Source: a virus
IMG/VR virus record: IMGVR_UViG_3300009418_000023
Span: 1 to 53,605 of that record
Strand: one strand, 5' to 3'
DNA: 53,605 bases
Below are positions 6,248 to 13,644 of the stretch, piece by piece (the first letter of the stretch is position 1; each line of letters opens with the position of its first letter). A program made the position numbers and the translations under genes. The notes under the pieces are model-generated. The model had not been told where the DNA came from. It was given only the letters and a program-made list of their open reading frames with translations, and did not search any database.

Positions 6248-8689
6248 TTACGCAAAGAAATAATCTGATTGTAAAACTTCCTCAAGCATAAGCTTGCCCC
6301 GTGTTGGAACGTCGGGAAGTTTAATTCCTAATTGGTTTTCAACCTCCTTCTTGAAGTTTTCTAGTTGGTTTGTCTTATGAATCTTAACAAACTCTTCTCT
6401 TAGTAGGTTTCTCATATCATCTATATAATTAGCATGGCACCCGAAGGAATCATGAATCATACAGAGGTCTATTATACCACAGTCTATCAGTCTGTCAATA
6501 GTTAAAAACATATGAGCAGCATCTAAACTGTGTATAAAGTTAGGGGAGATAGCTTGTAAAGAATCACGCGGAGCCACATCATTTGTCTTAACATAGAATA
6601 TAAGTTCCTTCTTGTTAAACAGATGAGCAAGAGATCTCCTCTTCTGTTGTTTATTATACTGGTGAACTACTTTAAACCCACTGGGGGTTGTCCACTCAAC
6701 GTGTTTGTTAAGCTTGTTAGCTTCTTCAATAATAGATTTTAAATATTGTTTGCCTTTGTTTGGTCCACTTAATGAGCGGTCAAGGCTAGCTTTAATAGCT
6801 CGGGCCAGCTCAACAATAGCTGCACCCTTCTTCTCACGAGACACCCAGTCGAGGTGTCCCTCTTCTTTTAGGTATCTCTGTATTCCATAGAAAGTAAGAC
6901 CATACGGTTCACACATTGTGCTGCGCTTTGTTACCTTCCTATCAATTTTATTATCCCAAAACTCTAGAAACTCACGATACCAATCGTTGTCGCTACTAAA
7001 GTTAGTGCAATAATCAGTAGTAACATCAGCTACATACTGGTATAGATCGTGCGGTTCGTCTGAAGGAGTTACCCCAGTCAGCTTAGCAATATCAGTGTCG
7101 CCCATGATAGAAGACCAGTGTTGGTTGCCGTTACATTTACCATCGATCTGTACAGGTACATAACTCATACCATCTTTCCTAGTAATGTCAAAGATCATTG
7201 CCAATCTTTGGAAAGACTTGTTCTTCTTCTTGGAATCATCAATCCATTCTTTATTTCCATATGGATCTTGAGATATACGTTCAATCATGTCCCAGTTATC
7301 GTCAACCCATTGTATTCTTTTATCAAAGGATACTTTATCTTGGTCAAACAGGTTAGCTAGATATATTTTCTGCCAATACCTACCCCTCTCGGTTATCTTA
7401 ACACCATTAGCAAACCTAATCATCCCCCTATCTAGGTCAGATGATTGGGGGGACAGCAACTCACAGGTTGTGTATGCCCTGCCCCTGAAATCTAGGGTGT
7501 AGACATGATAGAAAAACCCCCAAGGAATAAGATTCTCAGCCAGCTGAAGACGTATTAACATCCTTCCGCGAGCTTGTTCTTGCTTATACCAATCACTCCA
7601 AGCTTCCTCTTGGCGTTGACACCAGATAGCCTGTTGTTCTTTTGACCCATCTTTAGGGTACTCCTCATTATACATGAATTCTTCGAACGAAAAGTAGGGT
7701 AGATTAGCTAGCCCAGTATTGTTCTTAAACAGGGATTCCATCACCTCTACTACTGGTTCATTGATAGACCACTCTGTTTTCATCATGTGATTCAAACCCT
7801 TAACAACCTTTAAAGAAGGGCTCGAAAATTTTTGGTCCCTTTTTTGGTCTCCAAAGAAATTAGATCTAAACTTCTGGACCATAGGTTTCCTTAGGTTGGT
7901 ATGTATATACCCACCTGTAGATATTGTAGTATGGTCTTCGGGGATAGACAACATAGGTCTATATATTAGTGTAGAGTTCTGAAGAACATCGTGTCTTTTG
8001 TGTAGCTCTCTAAGAACATCGGGATGAAACTCAACCGATAGAAATTTCTTATAAGAATTACCTCGTTTTATCATATGAGAAGTTAAGATAATTATATTAG
8101 AAGAGGCAGCTATCCTAAGCATGTTATGTCCGAAGTCATGCCTTTGTTTAATTGATAGCTTAACATTTTTGTCCATCTTATCGGCAAATGCACGGCATCT
8201 CTTAGGTGTCCAGTTCTTTATAAACTTAGATTGTCTTAACCAATCATCTCTGTTATCTTCCTTAGCTCTTTGGAACGCAATAATATCACAAGCGTCATGA
8301 GATATCTGTGTAGCTAAGGTTTGTGCTAGAGGGGGGATAACTTTATCCTTTTCCCACCTGTATCCCCAGAAGGTACTAGAGAACCAGCTTCTAATCACAG
8401 CTCTTATAGTTATGTCAGCCATCTTCTGCGGACCCAGCTCAAGTAAGGGGTACAACCATTGAGGTGACTTACTTGATTGACACACCCTATCAATCCACTC
8501 CTGAAACACTTCTCTTAGTTCTACAACAGAAGAATCAATAAGTTCTTGTTCAGGTATGCCCTCATCGGGAGCGCGCTCATAGTCTGACCAATATCTAGAC
8601 TTACCATACTCAAGCATCTCTTGTTCATACAAGATCTGCGAGTTCTTTCTCTCTAACTTAGCGTCATCAGTTAAGGTATCCCATTTCAT
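6248..8689 (-). CDS. T7-like single-subunit DNA-directed RNA polymerase
   Basis: An 813-residue phage RNA polymerase. Motifs in order: LDFRGRAYTT (the DxxGR motif) near residue 399, motif A PVQIDGKCNGNQHWSS with the catalytic Asp near 515, motif B KVTKRSTMCEPYGL near 588, then the HSLDAAHM helix and motif C IHDSFGCH near 746. The protein ends in DYFFA, close to the FAFA-like C-terminus of T7 RNAP that forms part of the active site. Length is slightly below T7 (883), mainly in the N-terminal promoter-recognition part. The ATG at 8689 overlaps the preceding gene stop. It should drive middle and late transcription of the whole minus strand. Confidence 0.97.
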   Translation of the reverse strand: MKWDTLTDDAKLERKNSQILYEQEMLEYGKSRYWSDYERAPDEGIPEQELIDSSVVELREVFQEWIDRVCQSSKSPQWLYPLLELGPQKMADITIRAVIRSWFSSTFWGYRWEKDKVIPPLAQTLATQISHDACDIIAFQRAKEDNRDDWLRQSKFIKNWTPKRCRAFADKMDKNVKLSIKQRHDFGHNMLRIAASSNIIILTSHMIKRGNSYKKFLSVEFHPDVLRELHKRHDVLQNSTLIYRPMLSIPEDHTTISTGGYIHTNLRKPMVQKFRSNFFGDQKRDQKFSSPSLKVVKGLNHMMKTEWSINEPVVEVMESLFKNNTGLANLPYFSFEEFMYNEEYPKDGSKEQQAIWCQRQEEAWSDWYKQEQARGRMLIRLQLAENLIPWGFFYHVYTLDFRGRAYTTCELLSPQSSDLDRGMIRFANGVKITERGRYWQKIYLANLFDQDKVSFDKRIQWVDDNWDMIERISQDPYGNKEWIDDSKKKNKSFQRLAMIFDITRKDGMSYVPVQIDGKCNGNQHWSSIMGDTDIAKLTGVTPSDEPHDLYQYVADVTTDYCTNFSSDNDWYREFLEFWDNKIDRKVTKRSTMCEPYGLTFYGIQRYLKEEGHLDWVSREKKGAAIVELARAIKASLDRSLSGPNKGKQYLKSIIEEANKLNKHVEWTTPSGFKVVHQYNKQQKRRSLAHLFNKKELIFYVKTNDVAPRDSLQAISPNFIHSLDAAHMFLTIDRLIDCGIIDLCMIHDSFGCHANYIDDMRNLLREEFVKIHKTNQLENFKKEVENQLGIKLPDVPTRGKLMLEEVLQSDYFFA

Positions 8690-9003
8690 ATAGAATTGTT
8701 CTCCCAGAATTCATCCACCTTCTTATTATATTCTTCCTTGGTAATCTTCTTAAAAGCAAGCTCCCAATTAAGATCATATATTTCCTTCGGAATGTTTGAG
8801 TCTCGCTGAGAATCCCCCTTACCTGCGCTAGAGTTTGGTGTATATAGTTCTGGTTTCCAGATTCTACTACCACCTCTAGCTTGATGTAGTTCATCTTTTC
8901 TATGCTTCTCCCGTAATTTCCTCCAGTTTTTATGCGCATTAAAAGAACCACCAAAGTTTTGATCGTTGGTTTCAATCGATAAACTTTTCTTTTTCCTTGC
9001 CAT
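8686..9003 (-). CDS. Basic hypothetical protein upstream of RNA polymerase, 105 aa
   Basis: Starts MARKKKSLSIETNDQNF behind AGAGGAGGTATT, a very good ribosome site, and ends ENNSI overlapping the polymerase start. The N-terminal half is lysine/arginine rich (MARKKK, NWRKLREKHRKDELH), the C-terminal half is helical and mixed charge. No family recognised. Strict coupling to the polymerase gene suggests coregulation; nucleic-acid binding is a guess from charge only. Confidence 0.8.
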   Translation of the reverse strand: MARKKKSLSIETNDQNFGGSFNAHKNWRKLREKHRKDELHQARGGSRIWKPELYTPNSSAGKGDSQRDSNIPKEIYDLNWELAFKKITKEEYNKKVDEFWENNSI

Positions 9004-9033
9004 AATACCTCCTCTTTAAACTTACTAAGGAGA

Positions 9034-9093
9034 AGCGTGGGAGCAGAGCACTTCGGATACAGTAATGTATCGCCCGCAGCAGCAGACCACGCT
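9034..9093 (-). other. Structured intergenic element before the polymerase operon
   Basis: The 112-nt gap between the DUF932 gene and the polymerase operon holds a nested inverted repeat: outer arms AGCGTGG (9034-9040) and CCACGCT (9087-9093), inner arms GATAC (9056-9060) and GTATC (9067-9071) around a 6-nt loop. On the minus strand it forms a stable two-tier stem just upstream of the ribosome site. It may be an RNA processing site, terminator or 5' stabiliser; there is no clear U-tract. Confidence 0.5.
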
Positions 9094-9115
9094 CCCCCCG
9101 TTCAGTTACGTGGGA

Positions 9116-10108
9116 TTAACCCACAAGTTGAAGAGCAGAGCGGAACACTTTAGTAGAATCTTTAGCATTCGTACCAATCAAGTTGCTATAGGCAGCAGAA
9201 GCGGGGGTCTTCTTACGTCCTCTAGTAGCAACGCGGTGCTGAATGTGATTCGTAACAGAGTTCGCTGCAATCCAAAGATTTATACCAAAGTCTTTGGCTT
9301 CTTCCTCAAACGTATTAGTCCATGAAGAAATCTCAACAGCAGCCTTAACCTTTTCTGCTTCCTCTTCTTCATTGGTGGGGTTGTTAACAATAGTTACATC
9401 GTTAAGCATCTGATATACAGACACGAAGAACTTCTTAACATCCTCTACCGTGGGCTCAGTACGGCCAAGAACTTTGACAGTATTCTCAAAGAATGTACCT
9501 ACCTCATTGTAACGCATGACAGCATCACGGGCAGCATCCATCTTTTCTTCCATATTACCAGCATGTTTAATACTGATCTTGTTAGTAGCTTTGTCAGCCT
9601 GACCAATAACCATATCTAGTGTGTTCTTACATACAACACGTACAGATGTGGGTAGTGCGGTCATAGACATACTACCATCATGACTCCAGAATAAAGCCAT
9701 GTACTTATTAACTGCATCATTATAAACAGCATCAAACGTTTCTCCCTTAAGGAGTAAGTAAACCTTTGAACCGTTCTGGACTGAGCCTGCCGACTCAACC
9801 TTTACATCCTTACCGAAACACTCAGCAAGTCTGAACACTTCCTCATTCTGAAGTACTTTGTAGTTTGATCCTACAATACCCAGAATATCAGAAGTATCTT
9901 GTCGTATAATAGCATGATGATCATCACTATAAGACATAAGTGGAGTGTTGGTAAGGATACCATTACTCTTGCTTACTTTCCAACCAAGGTCGGCTTGCTC
10001 AAGTGCATCACTAATACTAAACGGATTCTCAATTACCTTACCAAGGCCGTGCCATGCAGGCTTAGCAAAGTATACTGCAGAATCATTCTCCGTCATCTCG
10101 TGTGACAT
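9116..10108 (-). CDS. DUF932 family phage/plasmid-like protein
   Basis: A 330-residue protein with the start typical of the TIGR03299/DUF932 phage-plasmid family: MSHEM..., then AKPAWHGLGKVIENP at residues 16-30, the block WKVSKSNGILTN, GIVGSNYKVLQNEEVF and further on WSHDGSMSMTALPTSVRVVCKNT. Family members are common in phages and plasmids but their biochemical function is not established; some are encoded near recombination or defence genes. AAGGAGATACTA precedes the start. Here it sits upstream of the RNA polymerase. Full length for the family. Confidence 0.85.
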   Translation of the reverse strand: MSHEMTENDSAVYFAKPAWHGLGKVIENPFSISDALEQADLGWKVSKSNGILTNTPLMSYSDDHHAIIRQDTSDILGIVGSNYKVLQNEEVFRLAECFGKDVKVESAGSVQNGSKVYLLLKGETFDAVYNDAVNKYMALFWSHDGSMSMTALPTSVRVVCKNTLDMVIGQADKATNKISIKHAGNMEEKMDAARDAVMRYNEVGTFFENTVKVLGRTEPTVEDVKKFFVSVYQMLNDVTIVNNPTNEEEEAEKVKAAVEISSWTNTFEEEAKDFGINLWIAANSVTNHIQHRVATRGRKKTPASAAYSNLIGTNAKDSTKVFRSALQLVG

Positions 10109-10268
10109 TAGTATCTCCTTCTATATTGTCACTCAATAAACTTTCCCAATCTTTATTTTCCCACTGTTGAAGAATACCTTTAGTTTCTCGGCGGGACTTA
10201 TAACTCTTAGTCTTTCCTTTTGGTTTATCGTCTTTCTTTGGCTTCCTTCTCTTCTCTTCTCGTCGCAC
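10083..10268 (-). CDS. Small basic protein, 61 aa, GTG start
   Basis: GTG start at 10268 with AGGAGGGAG upstream. The N-terminal 28 residues are almost all Lys/Arg/Glu (MRREEKRRKPKKDDKPKGKT), the C-terminal part is acidic (NIEGDTNVTRDDGE). It overlaps the 3' end of the preceding gene and the start of the DUF932 gene by 26 nt. No family recognised. The low-complexity sequence makes the call less secure, although the ribosome site is strong. Confidence 0.55.
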   Translation of the reverse strand: MRREEKRRKPKKDDKPKGKTKSYKSRRETKGILQQWENKDWESLLSDNIEGDTNVTRDDGE

Positions 10269-10431
10269 GATCTCCCTCCTCGGTTGATAGAATATATTCT
10301 AATACATCACCCACTGGTATCCAACCAGCAGTTTCATGTAAGACGAAACCATCGTCTGTGTAATCACAAATATATCCAGTCCGAAGTAAGGAATCAAAAA
10401 GAGTAGAAGTTATAGTAACTTGTATTTCCAT
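10225..10431 (-). CDS. Hypothetical protein, 68 aa
   Basis: Begins MEIQVTITSTLFDSLL, continues GYICDYTDDGFVLHE and ends in a highly charged helix (EEGDRATRREEKEAKERR). It abuts the 104-residue acidic gene upstream. The 3' part overlaps the GTG-started 61-residue gene in another frame. No known family; a compact soluble protein of unknown role. Confidence 0.6.
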   Translation of the reverse strand: MEIQVTITSTLFDSLLRTGYICDYTDDGFVLHETAGWIPVGDVLEYILSTEEGDRATRREEKEAKERR

Positions 10432-10746
10432 TTATACCTCATAAACCTTATACTTAGCTACGTAGTGTGGGTGATCATACTCAGCTGACTCTAGTTCAGC
10501 CACCCAATCGAGTTCTTGATCGGTTTCAATGTCTCGTAGATAGCCTGTAATATTTACATATATCATCTCGTCCTTGTCAGTAGTGTATTCTACCATAGCC
10601 ACATCATCTGTCAAGCGCATTCTCATACATACATCATTTTCTTTTGATCCATGCCATTCGTAGGTACCAATCCCCTCATCTTCATAAGCATACTCTAGCT
10701 GTTCATTAATCTGATCTCTTACATCATCCTCAAGTAATATCGTCAT
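10432..10746 (-). CDS. Acidic hypothetical protein, 104 aa
   Basis: Starts MTILLEDDVRDQINEQLEYAY and alternates acidic loops with beta strands (CMRMRLTDDVAMVEYTT, MIYVNITGYLRDI). Ends YVAKYKVYEV. Net charge is strongly negative. It overlaps the preceding 68-residue gene by 17 nt. No family recognised; part of the run of small acidic proteins between the tRNAs and the polymerase. Confidence 0.7.
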   Translation of the reverse strand: MTILLEDDVRDQINEQLEYAYEDEGIGTYEWHGSKENDVCMRMRLTDDVAMVEYTTDKDEMIYVNITGYLRDIETDQELDWVAELESAEYDHPHYVAKYKVYEV

Positions 10747-10936
10747 CGAATCTCCTAGCTTTATAAGTAGCCTTGCTATCTTTATTCAACCATTGAACAT
10801 CTGCAGTAGTGGATTGTCTGGTAGGATATATAGCGGGTAAGTCTACCCAGTCTACATTATCATCCCAGTAACCACCATCAGTTAGCCATCCTTCTGAAGC
10901 ACCTGATACCCAGATACCCCATTCTTGCTTAGCCAT
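10730..10936 (-). CDS. Tryptophan-rich hypothetical protein, 68 aa
   Basis: MAKQEWGIWVSGASEGWLTDGGYWDD... has six Trp in 68 residues and reads like a small beta domain, ending RRFDDDIT. The ATG at 10936 overlaps the stop of the 30-residue membrane peptide (TAATG), with GGAG just upstream. No family recognised. Confidence 0.65.
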   Translation of the reverse strand: MAKQEWGIWVSGASEGWLTDGGYWDDNVDWVDLPAIYPTRQSTTADVQWLNKDSKATYKARRFDDDIT

Positions 10937-11028
10937 TATGGTTCTCCATTACAAACACAATACACTGCATATAGAATCGCACATGCAGGTAGTAATAACA
11001 TTATAATTAATACAGGTATAGGTATCAT
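10936..11028 (-). CDS. Hydrophobic peptide, 30 aa
   Basis: ATG at 11028 overlaps the TGA of the upstream gene (ATGA) and the stop overlaps the next ATG (TAATG), so it is chained into the operon on both sides. The peptide MIPIPVLIIMLLLPACAILY is almost wholly hydrophobic, with an LLPAC lipobox-like site near residues 12-16, and ends VCNGEP. A tiny membrane peptide or lipoprotein of unknown role. Confidence 0.55.
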   Translation of the reverse strand: MIPIPVLIIMLLLPACAILYAVYCVCNGEP

Positions 11029-11267
11029 AGCTGTGCCACCCATAGAATCCCAAAGATACCACAAGCAACTACAATAGCAATAATAACACCACCAACAATC
11101 CAAAAGTTCCTTTCTTTCCTACGTTCACGGGCTCTTTCTTGCCACGATGTAGTAGTTGTACGAGGAACCATATCATAAGAAGGGTAGGGACTGTTGTCTT
11201 TCTTTATTACCTTCTTAAGCATTTCCTTTTGCTTTCTCTTAGTATACATCTCATTCCAATAAGCCAT
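11025..11267 (-). CDS. Membrane-anchored protein, 80 aa
   Basis: Start set at the ATG at 11267 behind AAGGAGAACAACA; reading further upstream would translate the adjacent tRNA (RVPPE signature). The N-terminal 55 residues are strongly basic and polar (MAYWNEMYTKRKQKEMLKK, ERARERRKER), followed by one C-terminal membrane helix NFWIVGGVIIAIVVACGIFG and a short tail. This is a C-tail-anchored topology. Unknown function; a single-helix holin-like role is possible but the long basic N-terminus is atypical. Confidence 0.75.
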   Translation of the reverse strand: MAYWNEMYTKRKQKEMLKKVIKKDNSPYPSYDMVPRTTTTSWQERARERRKERNFWIVGGVIIAIVVACGIFGILWVAQL

Positions 11268-11282
11268 TGTTGTTCTCCTTAA

Positions 11283-11356
11283 TAGCTCCGGTGGGACTCG
11301 AACCCACACTGTATGGATTTTAAGTCCACTGCCTCTGCCAATTGGGCTACGGAGCC
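11283..11356 (-). tRNA. tRNA with UAA anticodon (Leu by code), short variable loop
   Basis: Complete cloverleaf of 74 nt: acceptor GGCTCCG with CGGAGCT, T8-A9, D-loop AATTGGCA, anticodon stem GTGGA/TCCAT with loop CTTAAAA (anticodon TAA), five-nt variable loop ACAGT, T-arm GTGGG TTCGAGT CCCAC, discriminator A. No CCA encoded. By anticodon it reads UUA (Leu), but bacterial tRNA-Leu normally has a long variable arm, which is absent here. Confidence 0.9.
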
Positions 11357-11359
11357 AAA

Positions 11360-11432
11360 CACTCCGGGCAGGATTCGAACCTGCGACCCACGGTTTAGAA
11401 GACCGTTGCTCTGTCCCCTGAGCTACCGGAGC
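11360..11432 (-). tRNA. tRNA-Arg (UCU)
   Basis: Complete cloverleaf: acceptor GCTCCGG with CCGGAGT, D-loop with GG, anticodon stem ACGGT/ACCGT with loop CTTCTAA giving anticodon TCT, T-arm GCAGG TTCGAAT CCTGC, discriminator G, no CCA encoded. It reads AGA, a codon common in this AT-leaning phage but often rare in hosts. Three nt separate it from the next tRNA. Confidence 0.93.
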
Positions 11433-11436
11433 AGCA

Positions 11437-11730
11437 TCAGTAGGATCTCCAGTGTTCTTCGTCTTCGGTTTCTATAAATGTAATAGTTACCTTCGATGGC
11501 CTACCTTCATCGTTGAACTCAATCTCAACAGGGTAAGCTCCATCACCGTATCCACTAGAGACAGCGACACCAACGCCGTGTCCCAAGGGTGTCGATACAC
11601 CCTCATGGGTATGCAGTTTATCACAGAAGTCCATCCAATCAGTGACTCTGTTAGTTGCATTATCACCCATGACATAGCACGGGTCGCCAATCCAGATAAG
11701 ACCAGCATCAACATATACTTCTTTAGTCAT
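11437..11730 (-). CDS. Hypothetical protein, DUF4241-like, 97 aa
   Basis: Start taken at the ATG at 11730 with AAGGAG upstream. The product MTKEVYVDAGLIWIGDPCYVM continues to a Gly-rich strand pair (GHGVGVAVSSGYGDGAYPVEIEF). The IWIGDPCYV and SGYGDG blocks resemble small DUF4241-type proteins common in bacteria and phages; no activity known. A longer frame from 11844 overlaps the preceding gene. It is the last gene before the tRNA pair. Confidence 0.75.
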   Translation of the reverse strand: MTKEVYVDAGLIWIGDPCYVMGDNATNRVTDWMDFCDKLHTHEGVSTPLGHGVGVAVSSGYGDGAYPVEIEFNDEGRPSKVTITFIETEDEEHWRSY

Positions 11731-12031
11731 CTGATTTCTCCTTCTCTTCTTCTGCAATTCGTTCAACCATATCAAGTGCTTCGTCGAATGCAGATGCTTT
11801 CTGTTCTTTATCTTGTAGTTTCTTGGTTGCCCAAGGACATTCATCTATACTATCCACTTCCCAGTCACGCATCTCACTATCATCGGCTTCCCAGCCTTCC
11901 CAGTCATACTCCCAAGGGTCATTCATAAACAAATCCTCTGCTTCATCCTTGGTTTCTGCCTCGACTATAGCGTAACACTTTCCCCATGATGTTTCCGAAT
12001 AATGAATTGTGATTTCAAATGCTTTCTTCAT
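11723..12031 (-). CDS. Very acidic protein, 102 aa
   Basis: The ATG at 12031 follows GAGGAGG. MKKAFEITIHYSETSWGKCY forms a short beta region, then an exceptionally acidic, Trp-rich stretch (PWEYDWEGWEADDSEMRDW) and a C-terminal acidic helix (ERIAEEEKEKSDD). It overlaps neighbours at both ends by a few nt. No family recognised. The composition is like that of DNA-mimic proteins such as T7 Ocr, but only by analogy. Confidence 0.7.
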   Translation of the reverse strand: MKKAFEITIHYSETSWGKCYAIVEAETKDEAEDLFMNDPWEYDWEGWEADDSEMRDWEVDSIDECPWATKKLQDKEQKASAFDEALDMVERIAEEEKEKSDD

Positions 12032-12308
12032 CTTCATCCTCCTCAACTTCAAACCATTGAGCATAGTATTCAACTAAGTTATCAATACCATCAAGACTAC
12101 CGCAGCCATCACGGCCACCGCATTGCCAATAGAAAGTTTCGGCTACTTCCATCCAATGCTTAGCCTCACGTTCTGCCCAGTATACTTCCTCGTTGAAGTC
12201 AGACTGCTTACGCCTTTCGTAGTATTCATCACCATCAGGTGGTACACCCCACATAGCAGAGCTGGGGCATGTACCCCACATGTCAGGCTTATCATTCAGA
12301 TTCATCAT
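12015..12308 (-). CDS. Acidic hypothetical protein, 97 aa
   Basis: Begins MMNLNDKPDMWGTCPSSAMW, contains EVYWAEREAKHWMEVAETFY (an amphipathic helix) and CGGRDGCG, and ends VEEDEDEESI. Ribosome site weak (AGAAG). The 5' end overlaps the previous 91-residue gene. Unknown family; one of several Trp/Asp/Glu-rich small proteins in this run. Confidence 0.65.
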   Translation of the reverse strand: MMNLNDKPDMWGTCPSSAMWGVPPDGDEYYERRKQSDFNEEVYWAEREAKHWMEVAETFYWQCGGRDGCGSLDGIDNLVEYYAQWFEVEEDEDEESI

Positions 12309-12567
12309 CTTCTAACCTTTCAGCTACAAGTTTCTCAACAGCACTACGGAAGTCATCTTCATAGGCACAGCCATGTCGATCCATCCAGTCTTCCGCCATT
12401 ACCTCGACATCAGACTCAAGATCTCCTGCTATGTTCTCACCGATCTCTTCAAATGCCTCTTCCATTTCATGGTCAGTTGCTTCCAGTTCATACTGGATCT
12501 CCCGCCAGATATGGGTGCTGGGCATGTAGTGGTTCACGATATATTGTAAATCATAAATCATACTCAT
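12292..12567 (-). CDS. Very acidic helical protein, 91 aa
   Basis: About 28 of 91 residues are Asp or Glu against about five Lys/Arg. Sequence starts MSMIYDLQYIVNHYMPS and carries long acidic helices (EATDHEMEEAFEEIGENI, LESDVEVMAEDW), ending LEDDESE. Start overlaps the stop of the basic 38-residue peptide (TAATG). No family recognised; size and charge suit a DNA-mimic or a partner of the basic peptide encoded next to it. Confidence 0.65.
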   Translation of the reverse strand: MSMIYDLQYIVNHYMPSTHIWREIQYELEATDHEMEEAFEEIGENIAGDLESDVEVMAEDWMDRHGCAYEDDFRSAVEKLVAERLEDDESE

Positions 12568-12683
12568 TAGTTTTTCCGTCCTTTTCTACGGAGTCCATAC
12601 TTATTCTTCTTAGAACGACGGGGCTTACCCTTCTTTCTAATGTTAGCAATGTGTGACATATCAGCAATTGTTTGCTTAGCCAT
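12567..12683 (-). CDS. Highly basic peptide, 38 aa
   Basis: ATG at 12683 with GAGG upstream; stop TAA overlaps the next ATG. MAKQTIADMSHIANIRKKGK is followed by PRRSKKNKYGLRRKGRKN: 16 Lys/Arg, nearly all in the C-terminal half. It fills a gap that would otherwise be empty and is chained to both neighbours. Probably binds nucleic acid or a partner by charge; no family recognised. Confidence 0.6.
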   Translation of the reverse strand: MAKQTIADMSHIANIRKKGKPRRSKKNKYGLRRKGRKN

Positions 12684-12945
12684 TGTCAATATCCTCTAAA
12701 TAAAGCATACTTCGAATCATACATAAAGGTATCTTAGTTAAGTGCCCACATTCTTTGTCACCAATAGAATCCGTGACAGATATATGAGTTGAGTACTCTC
12801 CTATAAGAAAGCCTACGGTTTGCATAATAGGGGGAGGAGATTCAATAGAAGACTTAAGATCCTCTAACTCCTGCCATCCATTATCACCTATAGTTTCAGC
12901 ATCAATCCACAATATCTTTACTATAGGGTTTATTATTGCGTTCAT
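12676..12945 (-). CDS. Hypothetical protein, 89 aa
   Basis: Start at the ATG at 12945 after AGGAGCTTCAAT; a longer frame to 12990 overlaps the upstream gene further. MNAIINPIVKILWIDAETIG..., then PPPIMQTVGFLIGEYSTHISVTD and a C-terminal LCMIRSMLYLEDIDNG. It resembles small phage proteins that contain a VGFLI...ISVT beta pair, but I cannot name the family. Overlaps the 96-residue gene upstream and the basic peptide downstream. Confidence 0.65.
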   Translation of the reverse strand: MNAIINPIVKILWIDAETIGDNGWQELEDLKSSIESPPPIMQTVGFLIGEYSTHISVTDSIGDKECGHLTKIPLCMIRSMLYLEDIDNG

Positions 12946-13192
12946 ATTGAAGCTCCTGAAACTTTCTAACACTTTCGTGTATAGGTTCATAACCTATATA
13001 GCCATATTCTTCCAACCAATTAAGAACATTACCGTCCTTGTTTGATTTAAACACTAAGGTTTCCCATCCTCCATGATCTCGGGCAAGTATACGCGAAACC
13101 ACATAATATTTACCCTTGATCATATGAAGTTCCTGTCTCTCTTTATCGACAAGATCTTCCTTCATACTTAACTCTTTTACAAAAGTTTCCAT
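12902..13192 (-). CDS. Hypothetical protein, 96 aa
   Basis: Start uncertain: the ATG at 13192 (METFVKELSMKEDL) lies right after the preceding stop, but its ribosome site is weak; a GTG at 13219 is the alternative. The sequence contains a Lys/Glu helix and the beta region YYVVSRILARDHGGWETLVF, ending NNKPYSKDIVD. Family not recognised. Confidence 0.6.
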   Translation of the reverse strand: METFVKELSMKEDLVDKERQELHMIKGKYYVVSRILARDHGGWETLVFKSNKDGNVLNWLEEYGYIGYEPIHESVRKFQELQYERNNKPYSKDIVD

Positions 13193-13193
13193 A

Positions 13194-13643
13194 TTACCAT
13201 ACTTCAAACCCATCTCCACAGTTGCGGAGGAAAGTTATCCATTCCTTTATATGTTCCCATCGAGTACCGTATGCAGACATTACATCTACCTCAGGTTCAT
13301 CAACAGGATTAACGAAGCGATGTCCGCCATGTTCATTAGGCTCTCGTTCAATCCACATATCGAGATCATCGAGTTCCTCTGGTGCGTATATCTCTTCTGT
13401 TGTTGCCATCTCATTCCAATCAAGCCATTCTTCCATAAGGTCTGCCATCTTCTGGCATACCTCTTCAGAGCGAGGACCGCCGCCACTATTCTCTGCCATA
13501 AGATCCCATTCTTGATGGGTCAAATGATCAGCAGCACCACTGTTAGCCATAGCTACACATAAGGGTCGCCATGACCAGCAGTTAGCACGAAAGTACTCAC
13601 CCTCTTTAGTCTTAGGATTAACTCCTACTACGTCCATGCCCAT
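13194..13643 (-). CDS. Conserved phage hypothetical protein (MGMDVxGxNP type), 149 aa
   Basis: The ATG at 13643 has AAAGGAG upstream. The product starts MGMDVVGVNPKTKEGEYFRA and continues CWSWRPLC, a start I recognise from a widespread phage and bacterial protein group without known function (MGMDVYG... EYFRNN.WWWRPL). The middle contains a long acidic helix region and the C-terminus WEHIKEWITFLRNCGDGFEVW. Full length for that group. Overlaps no neighbour. Confidence 0.8.
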   Translation of the reverse strand: MGMDVVGVNPKTKEGEYFRANCWSWRPLCVAMANSGAADHLTHQEWDLMAENSGGGPRSEEVCQKMADLMEEWLDWNEMATTEEIYAPEELDDLDMWIEREPNEHGGHRFVNPVDEPEVDVMSAYGTRWEHIKEWITFLRNCGDGFEVW

Positions 13644-13644
13644 T

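Noticed and set aside
11267-11309. N-terminal extension MWVRVPPELLRRTT of the 80-residue membrane protein
   Set aside because: It is the translation of the 3' part of the adjacent tRNA; a better start with AAGGAG lies at 11267.
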